The notes under the pieces are model-generated. The model made no database searches, had not been told where the DNA came from, and worked only from the letters and a program-made list of their open reading frames with translations. Source: an uncultured Sphingosinicella sp. (GTDB lineage Bacteria > Pseudomonadota > Alphaproteobacteria > Sphingomonadales > Sphingomonadaceae). From it: DNA of 10,278 nucleotides. The stretch is taken from NCBI GenBank assembly GCA_946886275.1, contig CAMPIH010000080.1, forward strand, positions 1-10,278, in the 5' to 3' direction. The position numbers were made by a program, and so were the translations under genes. Below, in pieces: positions 1 through 6,523 of this stretch (within the stretch, counting starts at the first letter, position 1; every line of letters begins with the position of its first letter).

Positions 1-480
1 CTGAACGTCGCCGACCATAATGTGCAGGCGCTGACGCGCTGCGAAATGGCATTCGTGCCCCGTGACTCCGTCCGGAACCTGATCGCGGCCTATCCGCGGC
101 TCGCGGCGTCGATGTGGATCGACACCTTGATCGACGCCTCGATCTTTCGGGAGTGGGTGGTCAATGTCGGCCGCCGCGACGCCCGGGCGCGGATCGCTCA
201 CCTGCTGTGCGAGTTTGCCCGCCGGCTGGAGGTGGCGGACCTGTCGGAGCAATATCGGTACGAGCTGCCGATGACCCAGGAGCAGATCGCCGACTCGACC
301 GGTCTGACTCCGGTCCACGTCAACCGGGTCCTGAAGGCGCTGTCGAGCGAGGGCCTGATCGAGCGCGAGCGGCGATTCGTCCGAATCCCCGATTGGCCGG
401 CGCTGAGGCGGGCCGGCGGCTTCAGCGAGCTCTACCTGCACCTCGATCAGGTCAGGCCAAGCCGCGCCATTCCCGCCTGA
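1..480 (+). CDS. Crp/Fnr family transcriptional regulator, C-terminal part (5' partial)
   Basis: The reading frame is open from the first base of the window, so the gene starts upstream; 159 residues and a TGA stop are visible. The visible part holds the end of the cyclic-nucleotide-type sensor domain, the long dimerisation helix (around GRRDARARIAHLLCEFARRL) and a winged helix-turn-helix (MTQEQIADSTGLTPVHVNRV, followed by LKALSSEGLIERERRFVRI). This layout is that of the HTH_Crp DNA-binding domain. The recognition-helix region (TPVHVNRVLKAL) is typical of alphaproteobacterial Crp/Fnr proteins that lack a visible Fe-S cysteine cluster, but the N-terminus where such cysteines would sit is outside the window. 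The effector and target genes cannot be told from this fragment. The peptidase gene starts 133 bases downstream on the same strand, and no convincing terminator lies between them. Confidence 0.9.
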   Translation: MNVADHNVQALTRCEMAFVPRDSVRNLIAAYPRLAASMWIDTLIDASIFREWVVNVGRRDARARIAHLLCEFARRLEVADLSEQYRYELPMTQEQIADSTGLTPVHVNRVLKALSSEGLIERERRFVRIPDWPALRRAGGFSELYLHLDQVRPSRAIPA

Positions 481-597
481 GGGCGAAGCTTCCGTCAACA
501 GGATCAAGGGCTTCGTCGAAAAGGGGCTTGCGCGGAATCCTCTGGCCGGGAAGGGAAGTGGCGGGGTTCTGGATGCGGCCGCAATTGCGCGCCGTCT

Positions 598-604
598 GGG
601 GAGG
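598..604 (+). promoter_or_regulatory. Ribosome-binding site of the M13 peptidase
   Basis: The sequence GGGGAGG lies 9 bases before the ATG at 614. It is a strong Shine-Dalgarno match and fixes that start, which also gives an immediate signal peptide. Confidence 0.75.
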
Positions 605-613
605 CTATTTCAC

Positions 614-2665
614 ATGCAAAAGTCCCGTTTCTTCTTTCTGTCCGCGATTCTGCTCGCCGGCGCTGCGCCGATCCTGGCTCAGCCTGCCCAGCAGGCGCCG
701 TCCGAGCCGGCCGCCGCGAAGGCCAAATATGGCGGCTTCGGAGTCGATCTCACCGGCCGGGATCTCGCCGTCAAACCCGGCGACAACTTCTTTCAATACG
801 CCTCGGGCAGCTGGCTTCGGGCGACCGAAATCCCGGCCGACCGTACCGCCTGGAGCCTCTGGACCGTCTTGAGCGAGGAGATCGAGCAGCAGCTCCGCGC
901 GATCATCACTGAAGCGGGATCGTCGGCCGATCCAGCGCAGCGCCGGGTCGGGGATTTCTACGCGGCCTGGATGGATGAAGCCGGCATCGAATCGCGCGGC
1001 ACCCGCCCGCTTCAGCCCTACCTCCAGCGCATCGGCGCCGTCAGCGACCGCGGCGACCTGGTGAGCCTGTTCGCAACGCCCGGCTATATCGCGCCGGTGG
1101 GGCTCGGTATCCTGCCGGACTTCGCCGATCCGACCCGTTACGTCGCGATCGCCGGCCAAGGCGGCCTCGGCATGCCCAACCGCGATTATTATCTTCGCGA
1201 TGGTGCCGATTATGACCGCTATCGGTCCGCCTATCGCGACTTCATCGTCACCGTCCATCGGCTCGCCGGACTCGACGACGGCGAGGCCAAGGCCGATTCG
1301 ATCATCGCTCTGGAGCGGCGGATCGCCGAGCTTCACTGGGCGCCCGAGCGCCTCCGCAACCCGCAGGCCATCTACAATCCGATGAACCGCGCTCAGCTCA
1401 TGGAGCTCGCGCCGCAATTCGACTGGGCCGATTATCTGGAGCGCCGCGGCCTCGCCAATGTCGAGACCGTCATCGCCACCACGCCGAGCGCGATCACCGG
1501 CATCGGCCAGTTGCTCGAGGAGGTGCCGATCGACACCTGGAAGGACTATATGACCTTCCACTTCATCCGCAGCTATTCCCAATATCTGCCTCGCGCGTTC
1601 GACGAGGCCCAGTTCAACTTCTACGGCCGGACCCTGGGCGGACAGCAGCAGCAGCGCGACCGCTGGAAGCGCGGTATCTCCCTTCTCAACGGCAATATGG
1701 GCGAGGCCGTCGGCCGAATCTACGTCGAGCGCCATTTCCCCGCCGAAAGCCGACGCCAGATGGACGAGCTGGTCGGCAATCTTCGCGCCGCCTTCGCCGA
1801 GCGCCTCGAGAGCCTCGAATGGATGGACGACGCCACCCGCCGCGAGGCGCTCACCAAGCTCGAGGCGTTCGAGCCGCGGATCGGCCATCCGATGCGGTGG
1901 ATCGATTATGGCAATTACCAGGTCGATCGCGCCGATCCGCTCGGCAATGCGGTTCGCTCGGCCGAATTCCAGTGGGGGCTTCAGCTTGCCCGGCTGCCGA
2001 ACCCGGTGGACCGGGCGCTGTGGGGAATGAACGCGCAGACGATCAACGCCTCCTATAACGGCCTTCTCAACCAGATCACCTTTCCCGCCGGCATCCTCCA
2101 GCCGCCCTTCTTCGACGCCAATGCCGACCCGGCCGTCAATTACGGCGCGATCGGCGGAGTCATCGGCCATGAGATCGGTCACGGCTTCGACGATCAGGGC
2201 CGCCGCTTCGACGCATCGGGGCGTCTTCGCGACTGGTGGACCGCCGCTTCCGGCGAACGCTTCCAGGAGCGGGCGCAGCGCCTTGGCGGGCAATATGCGA
2301 CCTACGCCCCGCTGCCGGGCCTCAACGTCAACCCTCAGCTCACCATGGGCGAGAATATCGGCGACCTTGGCGGCCTCGAAATGGCCTATGCCGCCTATCG
2401 TCGCCATGTCGCCCAGCATGGCGAGCCGCCGGTGATCGACGGCCTCACCGGCGACCAGCGCTTCTTCCTGGCCTGGGCGCAGGTGTGGCGGAGCAAGGAA
2501 CGCGAAGACCTCATCCGCCAGGGGATTCTCACCGATCCGCACAGCCCTGACGAATTCCGGGTCAATGGCGTCGTCAGGAACATGGATGCCTGGTACCGGG
2601 CGTTCAACGTCCAGCCCGGCGACGCCCTCTATCTGCCGCCGGATCAGCGCGTCCGGATCTGGTGA
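614..2665 (+). CDS. M13 family (neprilysin-like) zinc metallopeptidase, secreted
   Basis: This 683-residue protein has the usual length of a bacterial PepO/neprilysin-type endopeptidase, which cuts oligopeptides outside the cytoplasm. Residues 1-22 form a signal peptide (basic start, then FFFLSAILLAGAAPILA), so it is probably periplasmic. An M13 N-terminal domain follows, starting near GDNFFQYASGSW. The catalytic domain has HEIGH at 519-523 (two zinc ligands H519 and H523, catalytic E520), ENIGD at 580-584 (third ligand E580 and D584), and H643 and R649 in DPHSPDEFR, equivalent to neprilysin H711 and R717. The substrate-backbone motif is NASY at 478-481 instead of the usual NAYY/NAFY. The family's C-terminal tryptophan is present (VRIW). 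All key residues are intact, so the enzyme should be active; its natural substrate is unknown. It is followed 18 bases after the stop by an intrinsic terminator, which makes it the last gene of its transcript. Confidence 0.95.
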   Translation: MQKSRFFFLSAILLAGAAPILAQPAQQAPSEPAAAKAKYGGFGVDLTGRDLAVKPGDNFFQYASGSWLRATEIPADRTAWSLWTVLSEEIEQQLRAIITEAGSSADPAQRRVGDFYAAWMDEAGIESRGTRPLQPYLQRIGAVSDRGDLVSLFATPGYIAPVGLGILPDFADPTRYVAIAGQGGLGMPNRDYYLRDGADYDRYRSAYRDFIVTVHRLAGLDDGEAKADSIIALERRIAELHWAPERLRNPQAIYNPMNRAQLMELAPQFDWADYLERRGLANVETVIATTPSAITGIGQLLEEVPIDTWKDYMTFHFIRSYSQYLPRAFDEAQFNFYGRTLGGQQQQRDRWKRGISLLNGNMGEAVGRIYVERHFPAESRRQMDELVGNLRAAFAERLESLEWMDDATRREALTKLEAFEPRIGHPMRWIDYGNYQVDRADPLGNAVRSAEFQWGLQLARLPNPVDRALWGMNAQTINASYNGLLNQITFPAGILQPPFFDANADPAVNYGAIGGVIGHEIGHGFDDQGRRFDASGRLRDWWTAASGERFQERAQRLGGQYATYAPLPGLNVNPQLTMGENIGDLGGLEMAYAAYRRHVAQHGEPPVIDGLTGDQRFFLAWAQVWRSKEREDLIRQGILTDPHSPDEFRVNGVVRNMDAWYRAFNVQPGDALYLPPDQRVRIW

Positions 2666-2683
2666 ATTCGAGCATCTGAAACG

Positions 2684-2710
2684 GGGGCCGGCGAAAGCCG
2701 GCCCCTTTTC
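2684..2710 (+). terminator. Rho-independent terminator after the M13 peptidase
   Basis: A perfect 9-bp stem (GGGGCCGGC with GCCGGCCCC) closes on a GAAA tetraloop at 2693-2696 and is followed directly by TTTTC. It starts 18 bases after the peptidase stop codon. The T-tract ends exactly before an ATG at 2711, which argues that this ATG is not the start of the next gene. Confidence 0.9.
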
Positions 2711-2733
2711 ATGGTCTTGATCGCGGCTCGGCT

Positions 2734-2754
2734 TCCGGCGCACGATGCGCCGGA
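2734..2754. repeat. Perfect 9-bp inverted repeat in the leader of the peptidylprolyl isomerase gene
   Basis: TCCGGCGCA and TGCGCCGGA are exact reverse complements separated by CGA. The element lies between the upstream terminator and the next start codon, and is not followed by a T-tract, so it is not an obvious intrinsic terminator. It could be an operator or an mRNA hairpin in the 5' leader; which one cannot be decided from sequence alone. Confidence 0.6.
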
Positions 2755-2800
2755 CCAGCAGGGCCTGAATAACAGGGCCGGACCAACAGGGGATGCCTTC
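2745..2800 (+). repeat. Degenerate 14-bp tandem repeat ending in the ribosome-binding site of the PPIase gene
   Basis: CAGGG recurs at 2759, 2773 and 2787, exactly 14 bases apart. The alternate units also match: CCGGACCAGCAGGG at 2750 and CCGGACCAACAGGG at 2778 agree in 13 of 14 bases. The last copy supplies the AGGGGA Shine-Dalgarno (2788-2793), 7 bases before the ATG at 2801. The earlier AGGG copies could act as standby ribosome sites, or the repeat may be the remnant of a small duplication. Confidence 0.5.
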
Positions 2801-3763
2801 ATGCGCCAGTTCGCCGCCTTCAGCTTCTGCGCCGCCGTCCTTCTTGCCGGCTGCGCCGCGCCGGCGGCGGAGGAGGCTCGGCCCGACCCTTCCTCGCGCT
2901 ATACCTTCTGGCGGCCGGCGCCGGTGGAAGGCGCGGTCGAGCCGTCCGAAGTGATCGCCAATTCGGCGGCGTCGGACTGGCGGCCGGTCGAGCCCGAAAA
3001 TCTGCTCGTCATGGATCTCGAGGATGGCGGGAGGGTCGTGATCGAGCTCGCGCCCGACTTCGCTCCCGTCCATGTCGCCAACGTTCGCGCCTTCGCTCGC
3101 GCCAATTGGTGGGACGACGCGACCGTCTATCGGGTCCAGGACAATTATGTCGCCCAGTGGGGCAATAACGAGACCGAGGCGCCGATGCCGGCTGGAATCG
3201 TCGAATCGCCGCCGGCCGAATATGAGCGGCCCATCGAGGGCCTCTCCATCCGACCGCTCGGCTTTCCGGACAGCTATGCACCGATGGTGGGACATTCCGG
3301 TGGCTGGCCCGTCGCCTTCGACCCCGAAGGCGGCGAGGCCTGGCTGACCCACTGTTACGGCGCGGTCGGAGTGGGCCGCGATCTTTCGCCGGACACCGGC
3401 CGCGGCGGCGAGCTTTACGCGGTCATCGGCCATGCGCCGCGTCACCTCGATCGCAACATCGCGACGATCGGCCGGGTGATCGAGGGAATCGGCCATTTGT
3501 CCGCACGGCCCCGAGGCACGGGCAATCTCGGTTTCTACGATGAGGCGAAAAGCGAGCGTCCGATCCCGATCGCCCGGATCCGGCTCGCGGCGGACATGCC
3601 TGAATCGGAGCGGCCGCGGTTCGAGGTGATGCGAAGCGACAGCGACGCCTTCTCCGCCTTCGTCACCGGGCGCGCCAATCGCGGCGGCAGCTTCTTCATT
3701 CGCCCGGCCGGCGGAGTCGATTTGTGCAACGTCAACGTTCCGGTCCGGCGGGTGGCGGGCTAG
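2801..3763 (+). CDS. Cyclophilin-type peptidylprolyl isomerase, predicted lipoprotein
   Basis: This 320-residue protein starts at ATG 2801 because an AGGGGA ribosome site lies 7 bases upstream and the start gives a clean lipoprotein signal (MRQFAAFSFCAAVLLAGC, lipobox LAGC, lipidated C18). An in-frame ATG at 2711 abuts the upstream terminator and would bury the signal peptide. The cyclophilin fold begins near residue 68 (LLVMDLEDGGRVVIELAPDF). Aligning by eye to human CypA, R111 matches the catalytic R55, Y116 F60, V117 M61 and Q119 Q63, while QGGD has become QWGN. After an insertion of about 60 residues (roughly 122-182) the core resumes with GGELYAVIGHAPRHLDRN and IATIGRVIEG; CypA W121 is replaced by H215. 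The likely role is folding of envelope proteins in the periplasm. Divergence in the pocket leaves the catalytic rate in doubt, but the family call is firm. Confidence 0.9.
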   Translation: MRQFAAFSFCAAVLLAGCAAPAAEEARPDPSSRYTFWRPAPVEGAVEPSEVIANSAASDWRPVEPENLLVMDLEDGGRVVIELAPDFAPVHVANVRAFARANWWDDATVYRVQDNYVAQWGNNETEAPMPAGIVESPPAEYERPIEGLSIRPLGFPDSYAPMVGHSGGWPVAFDPEGGEAWLTHCYGAVGVGRDLSPDTGRGGELYAVIGHAPRHLDRNIATIGRVIEGIGHLSARPRGTGNLGFYDEAKSERPIPIARIRLAADMPESERPRFEVMRSDSDAFSAFVTGRANRGGSFFIRPAGGVDLCNVNVPVRRVAG

Positions 3764-3845
3764 GTAGCCTGGAAATTATCGACAGCGGCCCAGACTTGCG
3801 GTCCCACCCGCCGCCGGATCGACGATCAAGGTTAAGCGATCAGGT

Positions 3846-3888
3846 AAAAATGAAGGCGCCCGCCGGAGCTTCTGCTCCGACAGGCGCC
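3846..3888 (-). terminator. Intrinsic terminator for the minus-strand zinc-ribbon gene
   Basis: Read on the minus strand, GGCGCC and CGGAGC pair with GCTCCG and GGCGCC around a four-base loop (AGAA), with a 3x3 internal loop between the two 6-bp stems. The hairpin (3855-3888) is followed by TTCATTTTTA. The minus-strand stop codon at 3965 lies 77 bases before the hairpin. There is no T-tract on the plus-strand side, so it probably works in one direction only. Confidence 0.75.
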
Positions 3889-3939
3889 GGCCGCCTCATC
3901 CTGTCTCGTCAGCACTTCAAGCGCAGGCGGGGCGGGTCG

Positions 3940-3957
3940 CTGCCGCGGACGCGGCAG
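3940..3957. repeat. Small perfect hairpin at the convergent gene ends
   Basis: CTGCCGC and GCGGCAG form a perfect 7-bp stem with a 4-base loop (GGAC). On the plus strand it is followed by GCTTTCCTC, a weak T-tract, so it may help to end the peptidylprolyl isomerase transcript. On the minus strand it begins 7 bases after the zinc-ribbon stop codon. Confidence 0.4.
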
Positions 3958-3964
3958 GCTTTCC

Positions 3965-4231
3965 TCAGGCTGCGTAGGCGTGATCATCCGTGACTGGGGC
4001 CCGCCGGATCGTTCGGACGATCTGGCCGCCGGCCACGAGCGGGGCGCTCTCGAGCGGAAGCGCCGTGCCGCAGAAGGCGCACTCCGCCATCATCCGCCCG
4101 ATATACCAGTGGGTGCGCCCGCAACCGGGGCAGTAATTCGCTTCATGATCGCGATAGACGATATGATATCCACGCTGGCCGACCGGGGGGACCAGGCTGC
4201 CGCCGCGGGCCTCGAGCACATTCGTCGCCAT
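3965..4231 (-). CDS. Small zinc-ribbon protein of unknown function
   Basis: This 88-residue protein starts at ATG 4231, chosen because AAGGAG lies 7 bases upstream on the minus strand. A longer reading from 4270 would add 13 residues with no ribosome site in the right place. Its centre holds two CxxC knuckles 17 residues apart, in YCPGCGRTHWYIGRMMAECAF, the second completed as CAFCG. This is the pattern of a four-cysteine zinc ribbon, so one bound zinc ion is likely. The N-terminal third (LVPPVGQRGYHIVYRDHEA) and the C-terminal tail (GQIVRTIRRAPV) match no family I recognise. There is no signal peptide or membrane segment, so it should be cytoplasmic. It is monocistronic, convergent with the isomerase gene and divergent from the glycosyltransferase gene, and carries its own terminator. 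Possible roles include RNA or protein binding; none is shown. Confidence 0.8.
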   Translation of the reverse strand: MATNVLEARGGSLVPPVGQRGYHIVYRDHEANYCPGCGRTHWYIGRMMAECAFCGTALPLESAPLVAGGQIVRTIRRAPVTDDHAYAA

Positions 4232-4238
4232 ACATCGG

Positions 4239-4244
4239 CTCCTT
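4239..4244 (-). promoter_or_regulatory. Ribosome-binding site of the zinc-ribbon gene
   Basis: AAGGAG on the minus strand, 7 bases from ATG 4231. It decides between this start and the longer one at 4270. Confidence 0.8.
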
Positions 4245-4268
4245 CCAAGATACGTTTCTTGAAGGTCC

Positions 4269-4294
4269 AACGCAGCGCGAGAGCGAGAAGTTTC
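4269..4294 (-). promoter_or_regulatory. Possible EcfG-type (general stress) promoter of the zinc-ribbon gene
   Basis: On the minus strand GAAAC is followed after exactly 17 bases by CGTT. The known alphaproteobacterial EcfG consensus is GGAAC with a 16-17 base spacer and CGTT, so there is one mismatch in the -35 box. The CGTT ends 37 bases upstream of the start codon, a normal distance. In a GC-rich genome such a match can arise by chance, so this is only a candidate. Confidence 0.3.
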
Positions 4295-4451
4295 ATGGAT
4301 TCAGGGTTAACGGGGGCCGAAACGACCGCCACTCTGTCTCTTAAACCGGGCCCGAGGGAGCGCAAAGCCGCGGCGATGAGCCGTTTTTCGGGAGCGACAG
4401 GGTGAAAAACCGCGAGTCAAAAAAGCGGGTCCAGACGGACAGCGGCGGACC

Positions 4452-5279
4452 TTGCCGGGCGAGGCGCTCACGTGCCATTCGCACATCCGAAAAGCCGCGA
4501 CGACAAGGGGTCTTCTTCTGCCGGGACAATGCGTCACTCTCTGGATCGGACCGTCTCTCTCTCCGGTCGAACGCGCCTGTCTCCGGTCGATCCTTCGCCA
4601 GGGCCACGACCTCGCGCTCTATTGCTATCGGGAGCCCACGGGCGTTCCGGAGGGCGTCGAGCTTCGCGACGCCGCCGACATCCTGCCCGAGAGCGAGATC
4701 GTCCGCCACTGGAGCGGGAGCGTTGCCCTTTTCGCCAATCGGTTCCGCTATGAATTGCAGCGCCTCGCGCTCGGGACCTGGCTCGACTGTGACGCCTATC
4801 TGGTCAGGCCTCTCGACTTCGACCGCCTCTATCTGTTCGGCGAATATGAAGCCCGCAGGATCAACAATGGCGTCCTTCGGCTGCCGGCGGACTCGCCGAT
4901 GCTGCCACCGCTTCTGCAATTGTTCGACGAACGGACGGTCCCGCCATGGCTTCCCTGGCGGAATCGTCTCGCGGCCGGCTGGCGGCTTCGCAGAACAGGA
5001 CGAAGCGGATTGGGGCGAATGCCGTGGGGCAGTGCCGGTCCGAAAGCACTGACGTATTTCGCCAGCGAGTTCGGTCTTCTGGAAGAGGCTTTGCCGCCGC
5101 CTGTCCTTTATCCGCTGCCGTGGCAGGAAGCGCAGCGTATCGCCCGCGAGCCGCTCGAGACCCTCATCACCGCCGAAACGGCGTCGATCCATGTCTGGAA
5201 CGAGAGGATCAAGCATTTGAAATATCGCTCGGCGACGCCGGGAAGCTTCCTTGAGCAGCTTCAAATGGAAGGTGCCTGA
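4452..5279 (+). CDS. DXD-motif glycosyltransferase (sugar-binding region type, GT32-like)
   Basis: This 275-residue protein carries hallmarks of the Gly_transf_sug/GT32-type GT-A glycosyltransferases: an opening LWIGPSLSPVERACLRSILR, then GHDLALYCY, the metal and nucleotide-sugar binding segment LGTWLDCDAYLVRPLD with DxD at 112-114, INNGVLRLP at 137-144, GPKALT at 196-201 and HVWNE at 247-251. It probably transfers a sugar from a nucleotide donor during surface polysaccharide synthesis at the cytoplasmic side of the membrane; donor and acceptor are unknown. No ATG or GTG exists in this frame between the preceding stop (4377) and the conserved core. TTG 4452 is the first usual start. A CTG at 4518, 7 bases after AAGGGG, would place the start 8 residues before LWIG, where the family normally begins. 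The next glycosyltransferase follows after about 115 bases. Confidence 0.82.
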   Translation: MPGEALTCHSHIRKAATTRGLLLPGQCVTLWIGPSLSPVERACLRSILRQGHDLALYCYREPTGVPEGVELRDAADILPESEIVRHWSGSVALFANRFRYELQRLALGTWLDCDAYLVRPLDFDRLYLFGEYEARRINNGVLRLPADSPMLPPLLQLFDERTVPPWLPWRNRLAAGWRLRRTGRSGLGRMPWGSAGPKALTYFASEFGLLEEALPPPVLYPLPWQEAQRIAREPLETLITAETASIHVWNERIKHLKYRSATPGSFLEQLQMEGA

Positions 5280-5394
5280 CCTACTCGGGCGATTTTGGCT
5301 TTGACTTGGACCGCCTTGTCCACAACAGCGGCCTCGCAGCCGGGCGAATGCCGAAGGCCGCGCCTCTTTGATCGATGCTGACCGGCAAGGAAAC

Positions 5395-6519
5395 GTGACA
5401 GAAAGATCGGCTCCAGCCGCAGGGCCATGCGAGTCGCCGACAGGTGCGGGTCTGCCGCGCGTCAGCGTCGTCATGGCCGTCCACAACGTCCTGCCCTATG
5501 TCGAGGAGAGCGTCCGCTCGATCCTCGCTCAGAGCCTTGCAGATTTCGAATTCATCATCGGCGATGACGGTTCCAACGACGGCACCAGCGAAATCCTCCG
5601 GGCCCTCGCCGGGGAGGACGAGAGAATCAGGCTGTTCAGGCGCGAACGGGCCTCCGGCCTGGTGAGGAGCGCCAATTGGGTGGTCGGCGAATCTCGCGCG
5701 CCGCTCGTCGCGCGGATGGATGCGGATGACCTTTCTCATCCTGATCGGCTGGCGCGCCAGGTTGAGCTTCTTGACCGGGAACCGGATGCGCAGTTGGTCG
5801 GCTTTCTTTGCGACGGAATCGAAGAGAGCGGCCGCCGGGTGCGCTCCGCCGACTGGTGGCGGCTCAGCGGGCGTTCGCCGTTCGCGCCGTTCCCGCACAG
5901 CTCGATCATGTACCGCCGAAGCGCCTTCACGAGCGTCGGGGGGTACCGCCCCGAAGCCGAATATTGGGAAGATCTCGACCTCTATTTCCGGATCGCCGAA
6001 CGCGGCCGAATATTGGTTATCCCCGATGTGCTCACAAGCGTTCGCTTCACGGCGATCAGCACGCGCCTCGTCAACCAGGCCGAGCGGGTCGATGAGGCCG
6101 TCGACCTGATGTATCGGTCGGTCGAGGATTACATGAATGGCGGCATCTACCCGCGCCGCTTTCCGCCGGCATCAGGGCCGCATTCGAATCTCCGGCCCGA
6201 AACCTATTTCGGACGCGGGAGCGTCCAGGTCTGGGCGGGTCATCCACCAGGCATCTTCAAGCGTTTGCTCCGCCGTGCGGATCTGCGCCTCGATCTGAAG
6301 TCGATTGCCGTGCTTGGCTGGAGTCTTTGGGCAACCCTCAATGCGGCCAGCCTTCGGCTGTTCCTGCGCGGCTTGATGCGAATTCGACGCATTGGGCTGG
6401 CCAGGCGCCTTCGCAAGCAGCCTTATGTCGAGTGGAATCCGGCCGATGCGAGGTCCCGATTTCAAAAAACCGGGGCACTCCTGTCTGGCCGTACGCTGGC
6501 TCCAGAGATCCAGCGATAG
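5395..6519 (+). CDS. Family 2 glycosyltransferase, first of a tandem pair
   Basis: This 374-residue protein begins with the GT2 GT-A core: PRVSVVMAVHNVLPYVEESV at 21-40, the nucleotide-binding DDGS at 57-60, the metal-binding MDADD at 108-112 and the WEDLD motif at 191-195 that supplies the likely catalytic base. The fold ends near residue 245; the remaining 130 residues form a basic tail (GIFKRLLRRADLRLDLKS and onward) with a moderately hydrophobic stretch around 304-327 that could lie on the membrane. It should transfer a sugar to a lipid-linked glycan in the cytoplasm. GTG 5395 is preferred because AAGGAA stands directly upstream, although the spacing is short; TTG 5368 would add nine residues. 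It is separated by only 4 bases from the next gene, to which it is clearly homologous over its whole length. Confidence 0.9.
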   Translation: MTERSAPAAGPCESPTGAGLPRVSVVMAVHNVLPYVEESVRSILAQSLADFEFIIGDDGSNDGTSEILRALAGEDERIRLFRRERASGLVRSANWVVGESRAPLVARMDADDLSHPDRLARQVELLDREPDAQLVGFLCDGIEESGRRVRSADWWRLSGRSPFAPFPHSSIMYRRSAFTSVGGYRPEAEYWEDLDLYFRIAERGRILVIPDVLTSVRFTAISTRLVNQAERVDEAVDLMYRSVEDYMNGGIYPRRFPPASGPHSNLRPETYFGRGSVQVWAGHPPGIFKRLLRRADLRLDLKSIAVLGWSLWATLNAASLRLFLRGLMRIRRIGLARRLRKQPYVEWNPADARSRFQKTGALLSGRTLAPEIQR

Positions 6520-6523
6520 ACGA

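Noticed and set aside
484..515. Inverted repeat CGAAGC and GCTTCG after the Crp/Fnr stop, as a possible terminator
   Set aside because: The loop is 20 bases, the stem only 6 bp, and no T-tract follows.
2717..2746. TTGATC with CACGAT after 18 bases as the promoter of the isomerase gene
   Set aside because: Only partial matches in both boxes, and the -10 falls inside the inverted repeat; possible but not supportable.
605..3496. A 963-codon open frame on the minus strand antisense to the M13 peptidase and the isomerase
   Set aside because: It crosses two well-supported genes and the terminator between them. Its product (rich in Arg, Gly, Ala, Asp, with no recognisable motif) is what the reverse of GC-biased codons gives. 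There is no ribosome site or family match.
4560..4590. Direct repeat TCTCCGGTCGA at 4560 and 4580
   Set aside because: It lies inside the glycosyltransferase core with a 20-base period that does not match the codon frame, and only two copies exist; likely chance.
4402..5052. A GTG-started plus-strand frame (KNRESKKRVQTDSG and onward) that could supply an N-terminus for the glycosyltransferase by frameshift
   Set aside because: It is in another frame, its product has no recognisable domain, and the glycosyltransferase has a complete core from possible starts in its own frame.
5301..5327. TTGACT followed by CACAAC as a promoter for the first GT2 gene
   Set aside because: The -35 is good but the -10 matches TATAAT at only three of six positions and the spacing is short (about 15); not enough to call.
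4341..5486. A 381-codon open frame on the minus strand opposite the DXD glycosyltransferase
   Set aside because: It is antisense to a gene with clear motifs and reads like a reversed GC-rich coding frame; it also runs through both intergenic regions without any start signal.
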